A DNA stretch of 64,000 nucleotides, from NCBI GenBank assembly GCA_950295325.1, contig OX485809.1, positions 39,899,081 through 39,963,080 of the forward strand, read 5' to 3'. The notes under the pieces were generated by a model that did no database searches, had not been told where the DNA came from, and worked only from the letters and a program-made list of their open reading frames with translations. Of the stretch, positions 1 to 12,152 are shown one piece after another. The position numbers and the translations under genes are program-made. This stretch comes from Polytrichum commune. Taxonomy: Eukaryota > Streptophyta > Polytrichopsida > Polytrichales > Polytrichaceae. Within the stretch, counting starts at the first letter, position 1. Each line of letters begins with the position of its first letter.

Positions 1-1
1 G

Positions 2-130
2 GAGAATTCCGAGGAGATCGAACATACATTTAGCAGCTGGATCAAGAACAGTATAATCCAGGGGAAGTTGAGGTATTACAGAGGTTACTCATTTAAGCCA
101 ACAATCAGGCAGGGGAGTACTACCTGCTAG
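2..130 (+). other. Open frame at the window edge, unidentified
   Basis: The second reading frame is open from the window edge to a TAG at about 128-130, about 42 codons with a mixed, protein-like composition. It may be the 3' end of a coding exon or of a transposon gene that begins outside the window. I do not recognise the family. A chance open frame of this length is quite possible. The following 200 bases show no clear open frame. Confidence 0.2.
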
Positions 131-344
131 GTGGAGGTTCATATGGGAGCTGCGAGGTCCGTGGCCGGATTCGCAACAAGTGTTGATTGCCGAACATGGG
201 AAAGGAAGGATGGGCGGTTGAGACCACAAGCTGCTAGCTTGAGGCTAGGCAGTTGGGTCAGAGGCCAGAGAGCTTCTACGGTCCTAGTTTACGGTGACGA
301 GCAGTGACGGCCACGGCGTTGTGTCAGTCTCAAACCCCCACCTT

Positions 345-1905
345 TATGCGTCGTAATCCAGATGGAAGTTCAGGACTCACATGTGTATGACTAATCATCC
401 TTGGTCTTTGAATCGTCACCCCCCCCCCTTTTACTTGTTACCATGTAAGGAATCAAACATCCAATTTATTTCGGAGCAAAGGTTTAAGCATTGAGAAATG
501 CTATCACCCAATTGATCATTACATAATGATTCACACACAACATGAAGCCCCGGCCCATGGCCAACCGAGCTCCTCCCTCATCACCCTGTAACCATGTAAT
601 GCCCATTATGCCCAGTGTCTAACCCTTACTTATAACCCCCCTCCCCTACCTAAGTCCTTAATTAGTCTAATTTAAGTGGTTGCGGTAATTGACCCAGTCC
701 ACGTGGCCATCCCCTGCTAGCCCTGTTGGCTCGCTGGTTCTCCTTAGTTGCTGGAATTTGAGACGTTGTCCCGGTGGCCGTGAGTCCCAGCGCTCAACAC
801 TGGCTGTTGGCTGCCCATGCTAACATTCGCTTGGTCCTTCCGGCGCAGGAGAATTCTAAGTCTAAAGTCAATCTGCATTACCCCCTCCCATCACAGCTGT
901 GGCTGGGTAGGCCACAACCATGCTTGCATTGGTTCTCTACATTTGCCCTTCTCCTGAACTTAGTCGCCTCGAAGGATTACTCCCCATCCTCTCATGCTCA
1001 CCCTTGCTATGGCTACCGTGACTCGGTGGGGGCGGCTCCTATCCGTTCACCCCATTCCACTCCCCTCGCTGCATCTTCCCTCATCTTCCTCAAAGATTGA
1101 TGTCGGCACTTTTGCGGTTGCCGACCCTCACCTCCCCACTTGCATTGAATTTTGAGTGCGCATTCACACAGAATCATATGAGGCAGTCCAATCCACAGTA
1201 AAGGCGGCTCCTCCTCCCCTCAACCGTTAATTCCACCTTACCTTCTGGCCTCCCCGTGGTTGAGGACCTGCCTCTGAAATCCGTCGTTATACAATGTCCC
1301 GAAGTCGTGTGTGTTGCTACCTCCCCATCACCATTTGGCCGCTGGTGACTGGATCTCACCACCTGCTGCCACCGCGCTGCCTCATGGCCGGAAGCCCCTC
1401 AATCCCATTCCAGCGGCCATCTCCTAGAGTCCATCCACTACCAGAACCCTTCCTTCATCACCAGCAGTAGCATTCGCCTCATCCCTTCACCGCAGCTCCT
1501 CCGCCGTAACCCAACACACCGAGAGCCAGAGAGAGAGAGAGTCACCCAGAATGGGCTCAACCGAACAACCGAACGGCTTGAGTCCTGGCCTCCGGGTTTT
1601 TCTAGGGAAATAGTGCCAACCCCCCATAACGGACACCAACCTATCCTAATCCGGCCAATAAAACCATCTAACAAGGCCCAACCTTAATGCTTAAGGCCTA
1701 ACCCCTTAACTAACTCATTAATTAATTCTAACTAATCCTACCATCCCCCAAGCACTAATGCTTTGGCTTACACCTCAATTCCATCCAAACCTGAATTCAC
1801 ACTATTTTTATGCTTTTATATGATTGGTACAAAATCAAACCTACGTTCTAATGAGCTTTAAAGGTTAAGAACACATGTGGGCACAAAATTGGGCTCACAT
1901 GCTGA
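345..1905 (-). repeat. LTR-like dispersed repeat, copy 1 (inverted)
   Basis: Read on the minus strand, this segment opens at about 1905 with TGTGAGCCCAAAATT and a GCCCACA block, then an AT-rich stretch. It closes near 345 with GACGCATAAAGGTGGGGG and CTGACA. The same opening and closing words, in the same order and 1.4 kb apart, bound the copy at 9387-10792. TG...CA ends suggest LTRs or solo LTRs, but no primer-binding site, polypurine tract or polyprotein was found. A 5-bp target duplication is not evident here. Open frames on either strand in this stretch (for example 774-1100 and 1438-1674) look like chance frames. Confidence 0.4.
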
Positions 1906-3730
1906 CTGAGCCCCTTGGCTGTTGGTTGCTACAATTTGGTCATTAGAGCCGGGAAGCCCAGCAAGGCTGGCGGATGGGAAGGTTGAAGGGGAATGAGTAA
2001 TGACTTAATCAGATAGGGTGTATCAGATTAATTATTAGCCTAACTAGGACGTACCTTGTAGCCGTGTGGCAAATAGGTTATTAGAATTTAAGTAAGGGCC
2101 GTGGCCAAGCCATCATGTGGTGGTTTAGTTTAGCTTATTAGGATATGATTTGATTTATTAGGAGGCTTAAGCAAAGCACCATTGGTGAGGAAGTTAATGT
2201 TGTGGTGTGCTAAAACTATGATTAAGGATAGTATTTTTGAATACTGGAGTCCTTGAGGCATGGGAATAAAAAGGTGTGAGTTCATGATTATTCTCTTGAA
2301 CAGTGAGTATCTATTACATGGGCTAAGGGAAGTTATAGATTACATGTGAGCCATAGGTTCTCACCTGGACTAGGACACATAAGGGTGGGGGTTTAGGGCT
2401 GACAATGGACGGTATATGAAGGAGATGAAACAATAGGCACATATAAACCTTCTAGCAAATATGCAATAATTATATCAAAACCTCTGAAGGTCCAAGCCTC
2501 TGGTGAAACCTAATTTAACATGCTGCCCAAAGCATGAGAGCATGTTCTCTTGGTGCCAAAACTATAAATATGAAGATTTTGGAAATTTAAATTTGTTTAA
2601 GTTCATAATATAATTTGTCCAAGTGGTCTCTAGATAATTGAACCAAGGCCACAACAAAACAACCTTGGGTATTTACTAATTATATTCAAGGTTGACAATA
2701 AATATTCCAAAAATGAGTATATGATGTCTTGGTGCCCAAACCATAAATATTTAAAAAATTGGTAATTTTAAATTATTTCCAAGATTTTATGTATTTTTTT
2801 AAGATATATAAAAATGAGTAAAAGAGTGGACTACTAACTTTTCTTTGTGTTTTGAAAAAATATAATAAAATAATAACTTGTCTCAAAGACAAGGCCATAA
2901 ACCTTAAGATCTAGGAGCCAACATTCCTTGATTTTGTATTCTCTTATTATATTGGAAATGGGATACTATGGGACCTAATTTGAAGGCATCCCTACATCCT
3001 TTGCATCGCTGCCAAGCATAAGGACGACCCCATCCAAAAGCAAAGGTGGGATGCTAAGGCTGCCAAACTCTGCCGTGCGCACATCAACCTCTTTGTGCCC
3101 CTTCTTCCTTGATGGAATTCGCTTAACAGGTGGAAGAACACACATCTGAAAATTTGTTTTCTCCTTAGTCCCTTTCTATTCGAACCAATAAGAATCAATG
3201 GGCTCTTGGACATTCATGCCAATTGGTGTAGACATTGTGAGGCCCCCAAATTATGCAGAGTTTGCATAATCCACTAGTGTTACATGAAGTGGCGCTTCCA
3301 ATGTGGGTGGAGCCTCAACCCCCAACCAATTGCCCTCTTGAGTAGTAGGGGCTCTACGTACGTGACATGGCCATGGCCTCAACTCAAACAAAGAGGAAGA
3401 GATGATGGAGAAGAGACAAGAGAGGGATGAAGGGAGAGAACTAGGAAGGGGGTAGTGGTGGTATATGTACAAGTGACATCTAGGAAGGTGTAAACAATAG
3501 AGAGACTTGGTCATCAAGTTAATGTTTTATTATGCCACGCGCCCCATATTGAAGTTTAGAATGTGGCTAATTCTATGGCTTATGCAGGGGCCAAGACAAC
3601 CAATGCCAAAGATGTACTCATTTGTGGTGCGAGCATGGGAAGACCATCGTCATATGTTTAGCACATGTGGAGGGATGTTGTTTTTGTATTATTCAAAATA
3701 TGCAAGTGCACAAAATGAAATGTTTTCATT
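1906..3730. other. Gene-free repeat-derived DNA
   Basis: No supported gene. A further copy of the closing words of the LTR-like family lies at about 2357-2403 (GGACTAGGACACATAAGGG, then GGGGGTTTAGGGCTGACA). The rest, especially 2440-2960, is very AT-rich and has no convincing exon, RNA gene or ordered repeat. Confidence 0.4.
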
Positions 3731-3960
3731 ATGAGCCCAAAATTGGGCCCACACAGGTTCTTAAACCTTAAAATTCACTAAAACTTAGGCTTTGATTTTC
3801 ATCAAATGTTCAAAAACATAAAAAGAGTGAGCTTTGAATTTGGAAGTTGAATTAAGCATTAGGCTAGGACTTTAGCGCTTTATTGCTTGTAAGGGAGTGG
3901 CTCAAGATAGGACTTAGTAACCATGCTTAGGTGTTAGGGTGTTCATTTAGGACCATGGCC
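3731..3960 (+). repeat. LTR-like dispersed repeat, 5' part of another copy
   Basis: It begins with ATGAGCCCAAAATTGGGCCC and a CACACA block, followed by an AT-rich stretch with ATAAAAAGAGTG and, near the end, a TTTAGGACC word. The order and spacing match 9389-9635 on the same strand and, inverted, 1800-1905. Only the first about 230 bases are clearly shared; the matching 3' end was not found downstream. Confidence 0.4.
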
Positions 3961-4860
3961 ATGTTTGAGATGGGAAGGAGGCCGTTACAAAACGGTGGGT
4001 AAGGCTCCGGATTTCCGGATCCAGGGATGAGGCCCCTGGACCTCACTCTCCTCACTCTCTCTCTCTCACACACAACTCTCGGAGGCAGCTAGAACAGGGG
4101 ATAACCGGCGATGGCCCAAAAACAGCAAGGCTAGAGCGGTTGGCATTGAATCCGAAGAGCGAACTGGTAGGTGTTGGGAGGAAATGGAGGCTGTGGGGAT
4201 AATCTTGAGGCCTGGATGTGTTCTCCGAAGGTGGCAGCTGGGAAGCCGCCAATCGACCATGATTTCGGGGAATCAAACGGAGGCCACCACCGAAAAATGA
4301 CATTGAATCTTAGATATAAGAACTTTTGAATGTGACCAACCTATGTGGGATACCTAAGGCGGCTGAAAAACGAATGCATTTCAAATTGAAGGGGGTTGGG
4401 AGCTGCCGACCTGAATTAGCGCCAACATCAGGAGGGCAGTTGCTTCAAATTCGCCGAACCTAATTAGGAGGCCCAGGAAGGCCCTGGCGATTCGGTGTTC
4501 CTCAATGGCACAGCAGGTTAGTGCTCACTCAAAATTGTTAGGCACCCAGGTGGGTTGCATTGGTGTGTTCACAGCAAGGGGGAGGAGCTGCTGCAAGCTT
4601 TAACGTTGCGGCCGTGAGTGGGGAAGTCTGGATGTTTGAAGGCGTGTAGTTAGCTTTTTGGTTACAAACAAACCCAGGGAAACAATTAGGGAAGACTTAA
4701 AAGGTGACTTTTAGATCATCTAGGTGTCCTAGATAAGTTTTGTTAGGGAAAACACCAGGTTATAACACTTCATTTCAAGTTAGGTATGATAATTGGTTTA
4801 CGGGCAGGGGATAAAAACATCTAAAAGATCACTCCATTTCAGTGCATGCAAATGTGACAG
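3961..4860. other. Gene-free stretch
   Basis: Mixed-composition DNA with a short (CT)n tract near 4047-4066. The minus-strand open frames at 4052-4303 and 4066-4260 overlap each other in different frames and match no family I know. I see no gene. Confidence 0.3.
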
Positions 4861-6680
4861 TCTCTCACCTCACTCTACTTTCCCAGTCAATGGTCTGGCA
4901 GTGAGTTCATTTTAATTGGACCAAGTGCGGTGCAAAAGCATAGGGCTCGCCATCGACAATAGTCTTTTGCAAAAGTAACCCATTTTAGTCTTGCTTATCA
5001 AAGTCCAGGGCCCTTTGATATTATCCATAGGCTGGTATTTAATTAATCCTTTTAATGAAACTTGAAATATTCGGTACTGTCATCCTCTCGGGATTGTCGA
5101 AATTCTTTACTTAATCTTATCATTTAAATTAGGCTGTCTGGCAATAGTCCTTACCTGGGCCCAGTCAAATCAATAGGAGCATCCTCGGATTGCGACAATA
5201 TGCCAAACCACATATTCATGTATAGTAACCTTTCATATTATCCAAATCATAATATTATCACAATTGCGCTTTAAGAATTCAATTTAATCAAGTTATCATT
5301 CAATCAATATTATTCATAATTTTACTTCATTAACCCATCATGAGATTAGAGCTTAGTACCTTCATTTATCTCCTTTCAAGACTAAATTCAGTTCATCTTA
5401 GACTCCGATTAATTTCACTTTGCCTCTTCATAATATAAGTAAATATCAAGCTTACTTGCCAGGCTGCCAATGGTCAGGTCTATTCGGCTTCGAAAGTCTA
5501 TAGCCTCCACCCGTCGTTCGGTTGCTGTCCACCAGTGACAGTGAAGCTGATTCCCCCTGTAATATCACTCGGCTATGGCCTGGTCTCGGAGGATTACCTG
5601 CTACCAGCTCTACAACTAAAATCACAGTCTTGCTTCCTCACAGTCAATTGCCTCATAATTACAGAAATTAAACATAGCTTCATATCAACAAGATAAATCA
5701 GACAATGGCCTAGATACATATTAATTCCATTTCGAGATCAATGGTATTGAACACAGATTATGGCCTTTTTGCTTATGCATAATAATCAGACAATTGCATC
5801 ATGCCCTTCCATTTCCAGTAATCCAGATATTCGTGTACGGATAATCAATTCTCACAAAATTCATGGTGAGAATTCTTGGTTTAATCACATGCTGGCTACA
5901 TCGTAACTACGTAAACACTCGGCTTTGCAAATGTCAATTTAATCAGCCTATGGCCCTCAATCTCAATCTGTATTCTCTCGATGCTTCCTCATCACTCATC
6001 ATTCAGACAATCTTCTCCATTTTCAATTCATCAATCAATTTTATTCATTCTTCATACATAAGTTAGTTTATGATATTATCAGATTTTCCCAAAAAACAAC
6101 CATGTGAGAATCTTTGGACTCAGTTCGATAAGTGCAAGAGACAAAAACAACAATTATACAATTACATTCATACATGCACACACACACAGTCCCTTGACTG
6201 CATTTACATTTTGTTTCACAAACAAATCTCCCTCAGGTTACATCAGTTCATAGCCTCTGATTCAATAACACACTCACGACAATTCAATATTCAATAGGAT
6301 GCAAAATTAATATATTCAGTTCTTGGCCACTGTCTACAATACTGCTACACAGACAATGGCCCAAACAAATACAGTTCACAATCCAGTTATACACCCTGGA
6401 TTGGAAATTACAGTCAAAATAACAATCAGATTATAGCCTGAAAATCACCGAGGAATCACTCCTCGGGAATCTGTAACTCTCTTACAGATATACCACACTA
6501 AAAAAAATTGACTTCTATCAACTCCCAACCACACACTCCTCTCTCCAAAGCTGTATCACCTAAAAGAAGTATGCTCTTCTCTGGAAGACAATGGCCTAAG
6601 TACTCTCCTGGCACCTCTTAGATTCCGGCCATAGCCTTTACAGTTACTTTCTTAACTTCCAGTCCATAGCCCCTTTCCCA
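4861..6680 (+). repeat. Region of scattered CAATGGCC / TATGGCCT words
   Basis: A pyrimidine-rich stretch in which variants of one short word recur on the plus strand: CAATGGTC, CAATAGTC, TATAGCC, TATGGCC, CAATGGCC and CCATAGCC, at irregular spacing of about 50-150 bases (for example near 4886, 4959, 5137, 5500, 5572, 5705, 5760, 5950, 6353, 6433, 6588, 6630). There is no exact tandem period and no gene. The style resembles the ATAGTY-rich region at 56.4-58.3 kb, and both may be non-coding parts of one transposon family. Open frames at 5863-6066 and 6070-6297 are of low complexity. Confidence 0.4.
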
Positions 6681-8840
6681 CTTAATCATTTACAATTCTG
6701 AAGTTCAAAAAGGGCACTATTTACACTGAAATATTGTTTCCTCATAAAAAATTCAAAAATTAACACCACAAGGCGAAAAGGTGGAAGCGGCTGCGGATGA
6801 GCAACCGAAGGAGGGATCTTGATGTGTCGGGGTAGTACTGGTTGCAGTCTCCCAAGGGATTGGAGATTGAGGGTGAAGGGTGCACAAAAATCCCATCTGA
6901 ATTCAAGTGCGGCAGAGGTTGGGGAAAGATTACTGGCCTGGAGGAAAACAGGGGATTTGCGGCACAGAGGAGTTGGGTTGCATTTTGGTCTCAAGGGCGG
7001 ACAGTAAGCAAGGGTCAATCCTACCACCAGCAAGGCCGACTGTGTGAGGTTGTGGAGGAAGTCTGATGGACGCCGTGGGTCGTTCCTTTGCAATTTAGCT
7101 CAAGAAGACTCACGATGCTCATCACGTAAATTTATATTCGCTTGAGAACTACCGTGCCTCATTAATATGTTCGGTTTCCCATTTAACAATCCCTCTTTTC
7201 TCCTTATGATATGAATATATTATTGGAGTGAACACAATTCATAATCTTAATTCTTATGATCAAAGTAAGGCATCATTGATAACAAGAATCATTAGATTAG
7301 AAAAGGTTTCAAGAGGTATACAATATACTTGATAACAATATAGTTTCAATAATCATATGAGTCTTTAAGACTCGTAATTCATAAGCATCAATCACATAAA
7401 TGATAGTATCTTAATATGAAGAAGATATAGTATCTTAAGTCTTCCTTTTTGAGCTCAAGTGTAACTACTTATAATATTGTAACTTGACAATTATGCATAT
7501 AGTAGTTATAAGTTCATGAATACTTCATTAATTGTTTTCCAATGTTACGTTGAACTTCAAAGTGTATTTAATAACGAGAATAGTTATACTCTCTTGAGTT
7601 TTACTCAAGAGAGAAGAACTCTCCTCCGATTGTTAATGACATCCAACAACTCACAAAGTATTGTGAAAGAAAGAGGTTGTATAACAATTATAGAAAGTAG
7701 ATTATCTTATATCAATATTACTTCGTTCATATGTATTCAAACTTTGTTATGAATTAATGTCTTCATCATTCTTGTCAATCATAATTTCACAATCAATATG
7801 TAGTATAATATGTATAATACTTATAAGTTGATTATGTAGTTTATAATAATAAGTTCCTCCTCTTTTGAAGGAGTTTATAATCGTTAAGTAGTTTTGCTCA
7901 AATCATAACATGCATATAATTCTTCAATCATTCAATCACATATATATTTATGATTCCCTTTTGAGGAGTTCAATGATAAGTTCCGCTTTGAGAGATAATC
8001 TTGTTTCCTTCACTCAAGTTTGACAATCGTTTTCTCTCTCAAAGTTCCATTGATTCTCCAATTTGTCTTGAGCGCTTTGTTCTCACTCTCGCACTATCTT
8101 TTGAGTTCTTTCTCAAAAGAGTCTACTCTCGGTTGCTCAATCACTCAAGTTCCAAGTACCATTGACGACTCGTAGTTCAAATTGAGAGAGAGGTAGAAAG
8201 ATCACACGTATTTGTAGAAAAGATAAGTGTATTGCAAAAGTGCTCCGAGAGGAGAGATACAAAAGCTTCAAGTGTTTTTGACACTCAAATTTAAGATAAC
8301 TTCGTTGTGTAGAAAATGAGGTGTAGGTCTCCTAATTTGTTTCCCTTATATAGTTTTTTTCTTCCTATCCTTGAATCCATAATAATAGTGGTTGTTATCA
8401 CTATTTTCCTAGATAACTAACTATCTTCAAAATATGTAGATTCTATCTATCATAAACGGTTACAACCGTTTTGCTATACTAATGTCCTCACTACCAAGAT
8501 TTCACTATATTCTCCTTGATAGTCAATCAAATCTTTGATTGTATCAATTCCGATATTTGGTACTTGGAACATGCTCGTAGAATGTACCCTATTCCTATAT
8601 TATCCTTAATGTCTTCATAGTGTCTATGTATCATAAGAATATAAAATTCTTATAATCATGTTCTCAAAATCCTACATTCTAATATATTCCATAATTATGT
8701 CTCTTCAGATATTCATACATCCTCAACATTCTAATATACCCCTATAATCCTATTATAAGTCCTTCATACTTACTAAGTATTTCTAATTTAAAGTTCCCTT
8801 GTGCTAAGTACTTAATCCCCTTTGCTAAATACTTAATCCC
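6681..8840. other. Gene-free, AT-rich, repeat-like stretch
   Basis: 6686-7093 is open on the minus strand (135 codons, proline- and leucine-rich). It matches no family I recognise and overlaps open frames on the other strand, so I do not call it a gene. From 7100 to 8840 the DNA is AT-rich, with many short copies of CTCAAG/CTTGAG words and a TATA-like CCTTATATAG at about 8344. It could be a retroelement LTR or leader, but I found no coding domain beside it. Confidence 0.3.
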
Positions 8841-9011
8841 CTTGGTTAATGCGTTGGGATCCTATAGCCGTAGGTACCGGCTCCTAAAGCCGTGCGTCCT
8901 CCTTGTAAAGCCGCGGGAAAGAGGGCCTATTCCCGTGGCCGCTCTCCTAAGCCCGAGGCCGAGAGCTCCCAAGCTTTCGAGCTTCTGTTCGGTGTTAGCT
9001 CCTCTTCATTC

Positions 9012-9108
9012 CGGTGATGGGTTAGGGTCTGTCTTTGGTTTGCAATTGTCTCAGTTCCATTGTGATGGGTGAGGGTCTGTCTTTGCTTTGCAATTTTCTC
9101 AGTTCCAT
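9012..9108 (+). repeat. Two-copy 48-bp direct repeat
   Basis: Two adjacent copies of a unit containing GATGGGT, AGGGTCTGTCTTTG and CAGTTCCAT start at about 9013 and 9061 and differ at a few positions. Just upstream (8860-8990) lies a GC-richer patch with several degenerate AAGCCG/TAGCCG words. No gene is supported. Confidence 0.6.
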
Positions 9109-9386
9109 TTGAAGTCTCTTGTGATTCATAATGTTATGCTTAACAAAGTCCTGGGCGTTTGGTCCGAACATAAAGGAGAGTTATGGGTAGTTGGGGCTTG
9201 GTATTGGCAGTTGAATTCAGCAAACGAGCAGATTTTGAGTAGTGAGCCACTAATGAGGAAAGTAAAAGTGTAGGTCATCACAATAGAGCAAAGTCACATT
9301 AGAATTACTTGTTATTGAGAAGTGTAGGAGGTGATTCAAGGTTTGGTGTGTTAAAGCTTACATAGAGTGGATGTTGAATAATGTTT

Positions 9387-10792
9387 GTGAGCCCAAAATG
9401 GTGCACACATTTCTTCTTACCTCTCGTCAACTGTTAACTTGGGGGTTGCGATTTTATTAAGCATTTAAAATTTATAAAAAGAGTGGCGTGCGTAAGTTAA
9501 AGAGTGATTTGGATTGAGGTAGGGATTTGGTCTTTGTGTTGATTAGGCGAGAGAAGCGATTAATTAAAGCACAAGTTAAGTTGGTTAGAGACGTGGATCT
9601 TAAGGGGTGCCAGGGTTTTAGTGTTTGAATTAGGACCCCCTTTTGTTAGTTGAGGAGGGGTTGGGGTTTAGTGGATAGGCTTGGAAAGTCACATTTTGAA
9701 CCGGCAGAGGACAACCACCAGGGGAGGTCTTTCGGGAGTGTGTGGGTTATTATTCGGCTCTAGGTTGAGATTTAGGTGCGGAGGAGGCTCCTGGCCTCGG
9801 CTCCTGATTTTAGAGTTTGGGGAAGAATGCGGCTGCTGGCTGGGCCGGAAGGTTGAGATTTAGGTGCGGAGGAGGCACCTGGCCTCGGCTCCTAATTTCA
9901 GAGTTTGGGGAAGAATGCGGTTGCTGTCTGGGCCGGAAAGTTTGAGATTTAGTTGCAGAGGAGGCTCCTGGCCTCGGCTCCTGATTTCAGAGTTTGGGGA
10001 AGAATGCGGCTGCTGGCTCGGCTCCCGATTTCAGAGTTTGGGGAAGAATGCGGCTGCTGGCTCGGCTCCTGATTTCAGAGTTTGGGGAAGAATGCAGCTG
10101 TTGGCTGGGCCGGAAGGTTGAGATTTAGGTGCGGAGGAGGCTCTTGGCCTCGGCTCCTGATTTCAGAGTTTGGGGAAGAATGCGGCTGCTGGCTGGGCCG
10201 GAAGGTTGAGATTTAGGTGCGGAGGAGGCTCCTAGCCTCGGCTCCTAATTTCAGAGTTTGGGGAAGAATGCGGCTGCTGGCTGGGCCAGAAGGTTTGAGA
10301 TTTAGGTGCAGAGGAGGCTCCTGGCCTCGGGTCCTGATTTCAGAGTTTGGGGAAGAATGCGGCTGTTGGCTTGGCTCCTGATTTCAGAGTTTGGGGAAGA
10401 ATGCGGCTGTTGGCTTGGCTCCTGATTTCAGAGTTTGGGAAGAATGTGGCTCCTGGCCTAGGCTCTTGATTTTAGCGTTTTGGTAGAATGTGGCTAGGCC
10501 TTTGGCCTTGGAATATGAGATTCAATTATAAGAATTAGAGTGGTATAGAAAATTTACAAATAGACTAGCTATTCTCACTTGAGAGAGAATGTGGGTTTGA
10601 TTATGTGCATGTGAAGTGTGGTGTTTATGAACACTTGGATTGGAATTAATAAAGGCAAGGGTGATCAGTTGCCACTAGATGTTTGAACCAAGTTCGAGTT
10701 GCAAGAGTCTACAAAGGTAAACTGAGTTCCTATGTATCTTAAACCCTCACCCGGACTACGACGCATAAGGGTGGGGGTTCAAGCCTCACAAT
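9387..10792 (+). repeat. LTR-like dispersed repeat, copy 2, possible solo LTR
   Basis: The segment starts TGTGAGCCCAAAATGG and ends with GACGCATAAGGGTGGGGG and CTCACA, the same boundary words as the inverted copy at 345-1905. If these are LTR termini, the flanking pentamers are ATGTT and ATGCT, a 4-of-5 match that would fit an old target-site duplication. The interior of this copy has been expanded by the tandem array at 9763-10500. No internal retrotransposon genes lie beside it, so a solo LTR is the simplest reading. Confidence 0.4.
9763..10500 (+). repeat. 88-bp higher-order tandem repeat of two 44-bp half units
   Basis: The word GGTTGAGATTTAGG (or a close variant) recurs at 9763, 9851, 9940, 10116, 10204 and 10292, that is every 88 bases except one interval of 176. 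Each 88-mer consists of two related 44-base halves: A (with TTGAGATTTAGGTGCGGAGG) and B (with TTTCAGAGTTTGGGGAAG). In the 176-base interval, and again after about 10340, extra B halves follow each other, giving AB-AB-ABBB-AB-AB-ABBB order that decays after 10440. Open frames crossing it, such as 9864-10121, are by-products of the repeat. Confidence 0.85.
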
Positions 10793-11006
10793 GCTAAGGC
10801 AACCTTGTGGTAGGGATGCTTAGGGTGTTGGTTTAGGGTTTAGATCAAATTGTAATGCGCTGGTGTGTATGTGATTCAAGTGAATTTGCTCCTTTTTTTG
10901 TGGATGTAGTGTGCATAATCATTTCTCAACCTAAATTAGTGATGTGTTTCACCTTTTTGGTACTCCTGGTCTAGCTTATTGTTGCTTAATGGTTTCCTAT
11001 TGTAGA

Positions 11007-12152
11007 TAGCGATGAGGACCTTGAGTCAGTGCATGAAGCCATGGTTGATTTGGTTGGATCCACTGCAACAAAAAGAAATCGAGCAAGGCAGATATTGAAG
11101 ACACCAAAAAAAATTGTAAGTTTGAATTGTTCTTACTTGAATATTGAGTTATATATGAAATATGATGATGCCGTGGGGGTGATATGGAAGAAGATATCTT
11201 ATTTGTGGGTTGATGATACATGGTTGTTATGTTGGGATTGAAGTCCACTTGTACAGTGTGTGTACCTATTTTACACTTCAACTAATTAATTTTTGGTTCA
11301 TCCCCTTGATGCCAATGGTGCAGTTTAGTGGTTGTATTTCATCTGCGAACATTGGCTTGAACATTTGTGGCCTCTTCTAGAGGGCCTAGTTGGTAGTCCT
11401 GATGTTCAACATTTTCGTAGGGTGTTACCGGATACGAAACATGGAGTTGGAGATGTTCCAAATGTACATGCGGCTGGAAGGACAACCCGAAGCTCAAAGA
11501 TCAAACTTTCAAACTCAAACATGTCAGGACATCCTAAGTTGTCAGGTGAGGGGACTTGTGAGCTACTAGTTCACATTGTGGAATGTCCCCTCACATATGT
11601 TAGATTGAAGTTGACTTATTGGTGTATATGGGTTTGTGTGCAGATAAGTGAAGGGATCGAACTTCGAACGAGGACAGTGAAAGCAGTGGACAACACAGTC
11701 ATTGAAGGGCCCAATGTGCAAAGGGTAAATCCTTGACTCCAAATTGATTCCTTAGCATGTGAAGTTTGTAATTTGTTTAGGTGCATAATGTCTATGTTGG
11801 TAGATATGTTAAGCATTGGGTGGTGGTGCCATGTGTTTGCTGTATGTGTAGAATATATGTTGAAGTGTATGTTGTGGATTTTGGGTTGGGGCAGTTTTAC
11901 TTTAGACAGGTTGTGCAGTTGATGGATTTCAAGAATCCGCGGTAGATAGTAGCATCAGGCAAGATAAGTGGTGTTTGGGGGGTAGATAAATTTCATTTTA
12001 AACCAATTCCCCAATTTTTCTACAAGGTTGATGTTACACATGCTCAAATAGATGATGCACCTCTCATGCATCCACATGCAGGAGGGGATCAATTTTTGGT
12101 AAAACATGTGATAGGTGGTAGTGCGTTATGGAGCCAAATGCATATGAAAGCT
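11007..12152 (+). pseudogene. Degraded transposon-type gene, possibly CACTA-associated
   Basis: Several exon-like pieces lie in one direction. The first, 11007-11115, follows a good acceptor (TTTCCTATTGTAG) and ends at a GTAAGT-type donor; its reading is acidic then lysine/arginine-rich. The second, about 11323-11545, ends in GTGAGG. The third, 11641-11726, lies between a GTGTGCAG acceptor and GTAAAT. The fourth, about 11920-12152, holds one in-frame TAG. The last piece contains GKISGV, then KPIPQFFYKVDV, DDAPLMHP and IGGSALW. The spacing recalls the DUF8039-like domain of proteins linked to plant En/Spm (CACTA) transposons. I recognise that pattern only loosely. Stops and missing links suggest a relic. 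Confidence 0.35.

Noticed and set aside
6686-7093. 135-codon minus-strand frame as a gene
   Set aside because: No family resemblance, no splice or start context, and competing frames on the other strand.
9864-10121. 85-codon frame with repeated peptide
   Set aside because: It is a by-product of the 88-bp/44-bp tandem array.
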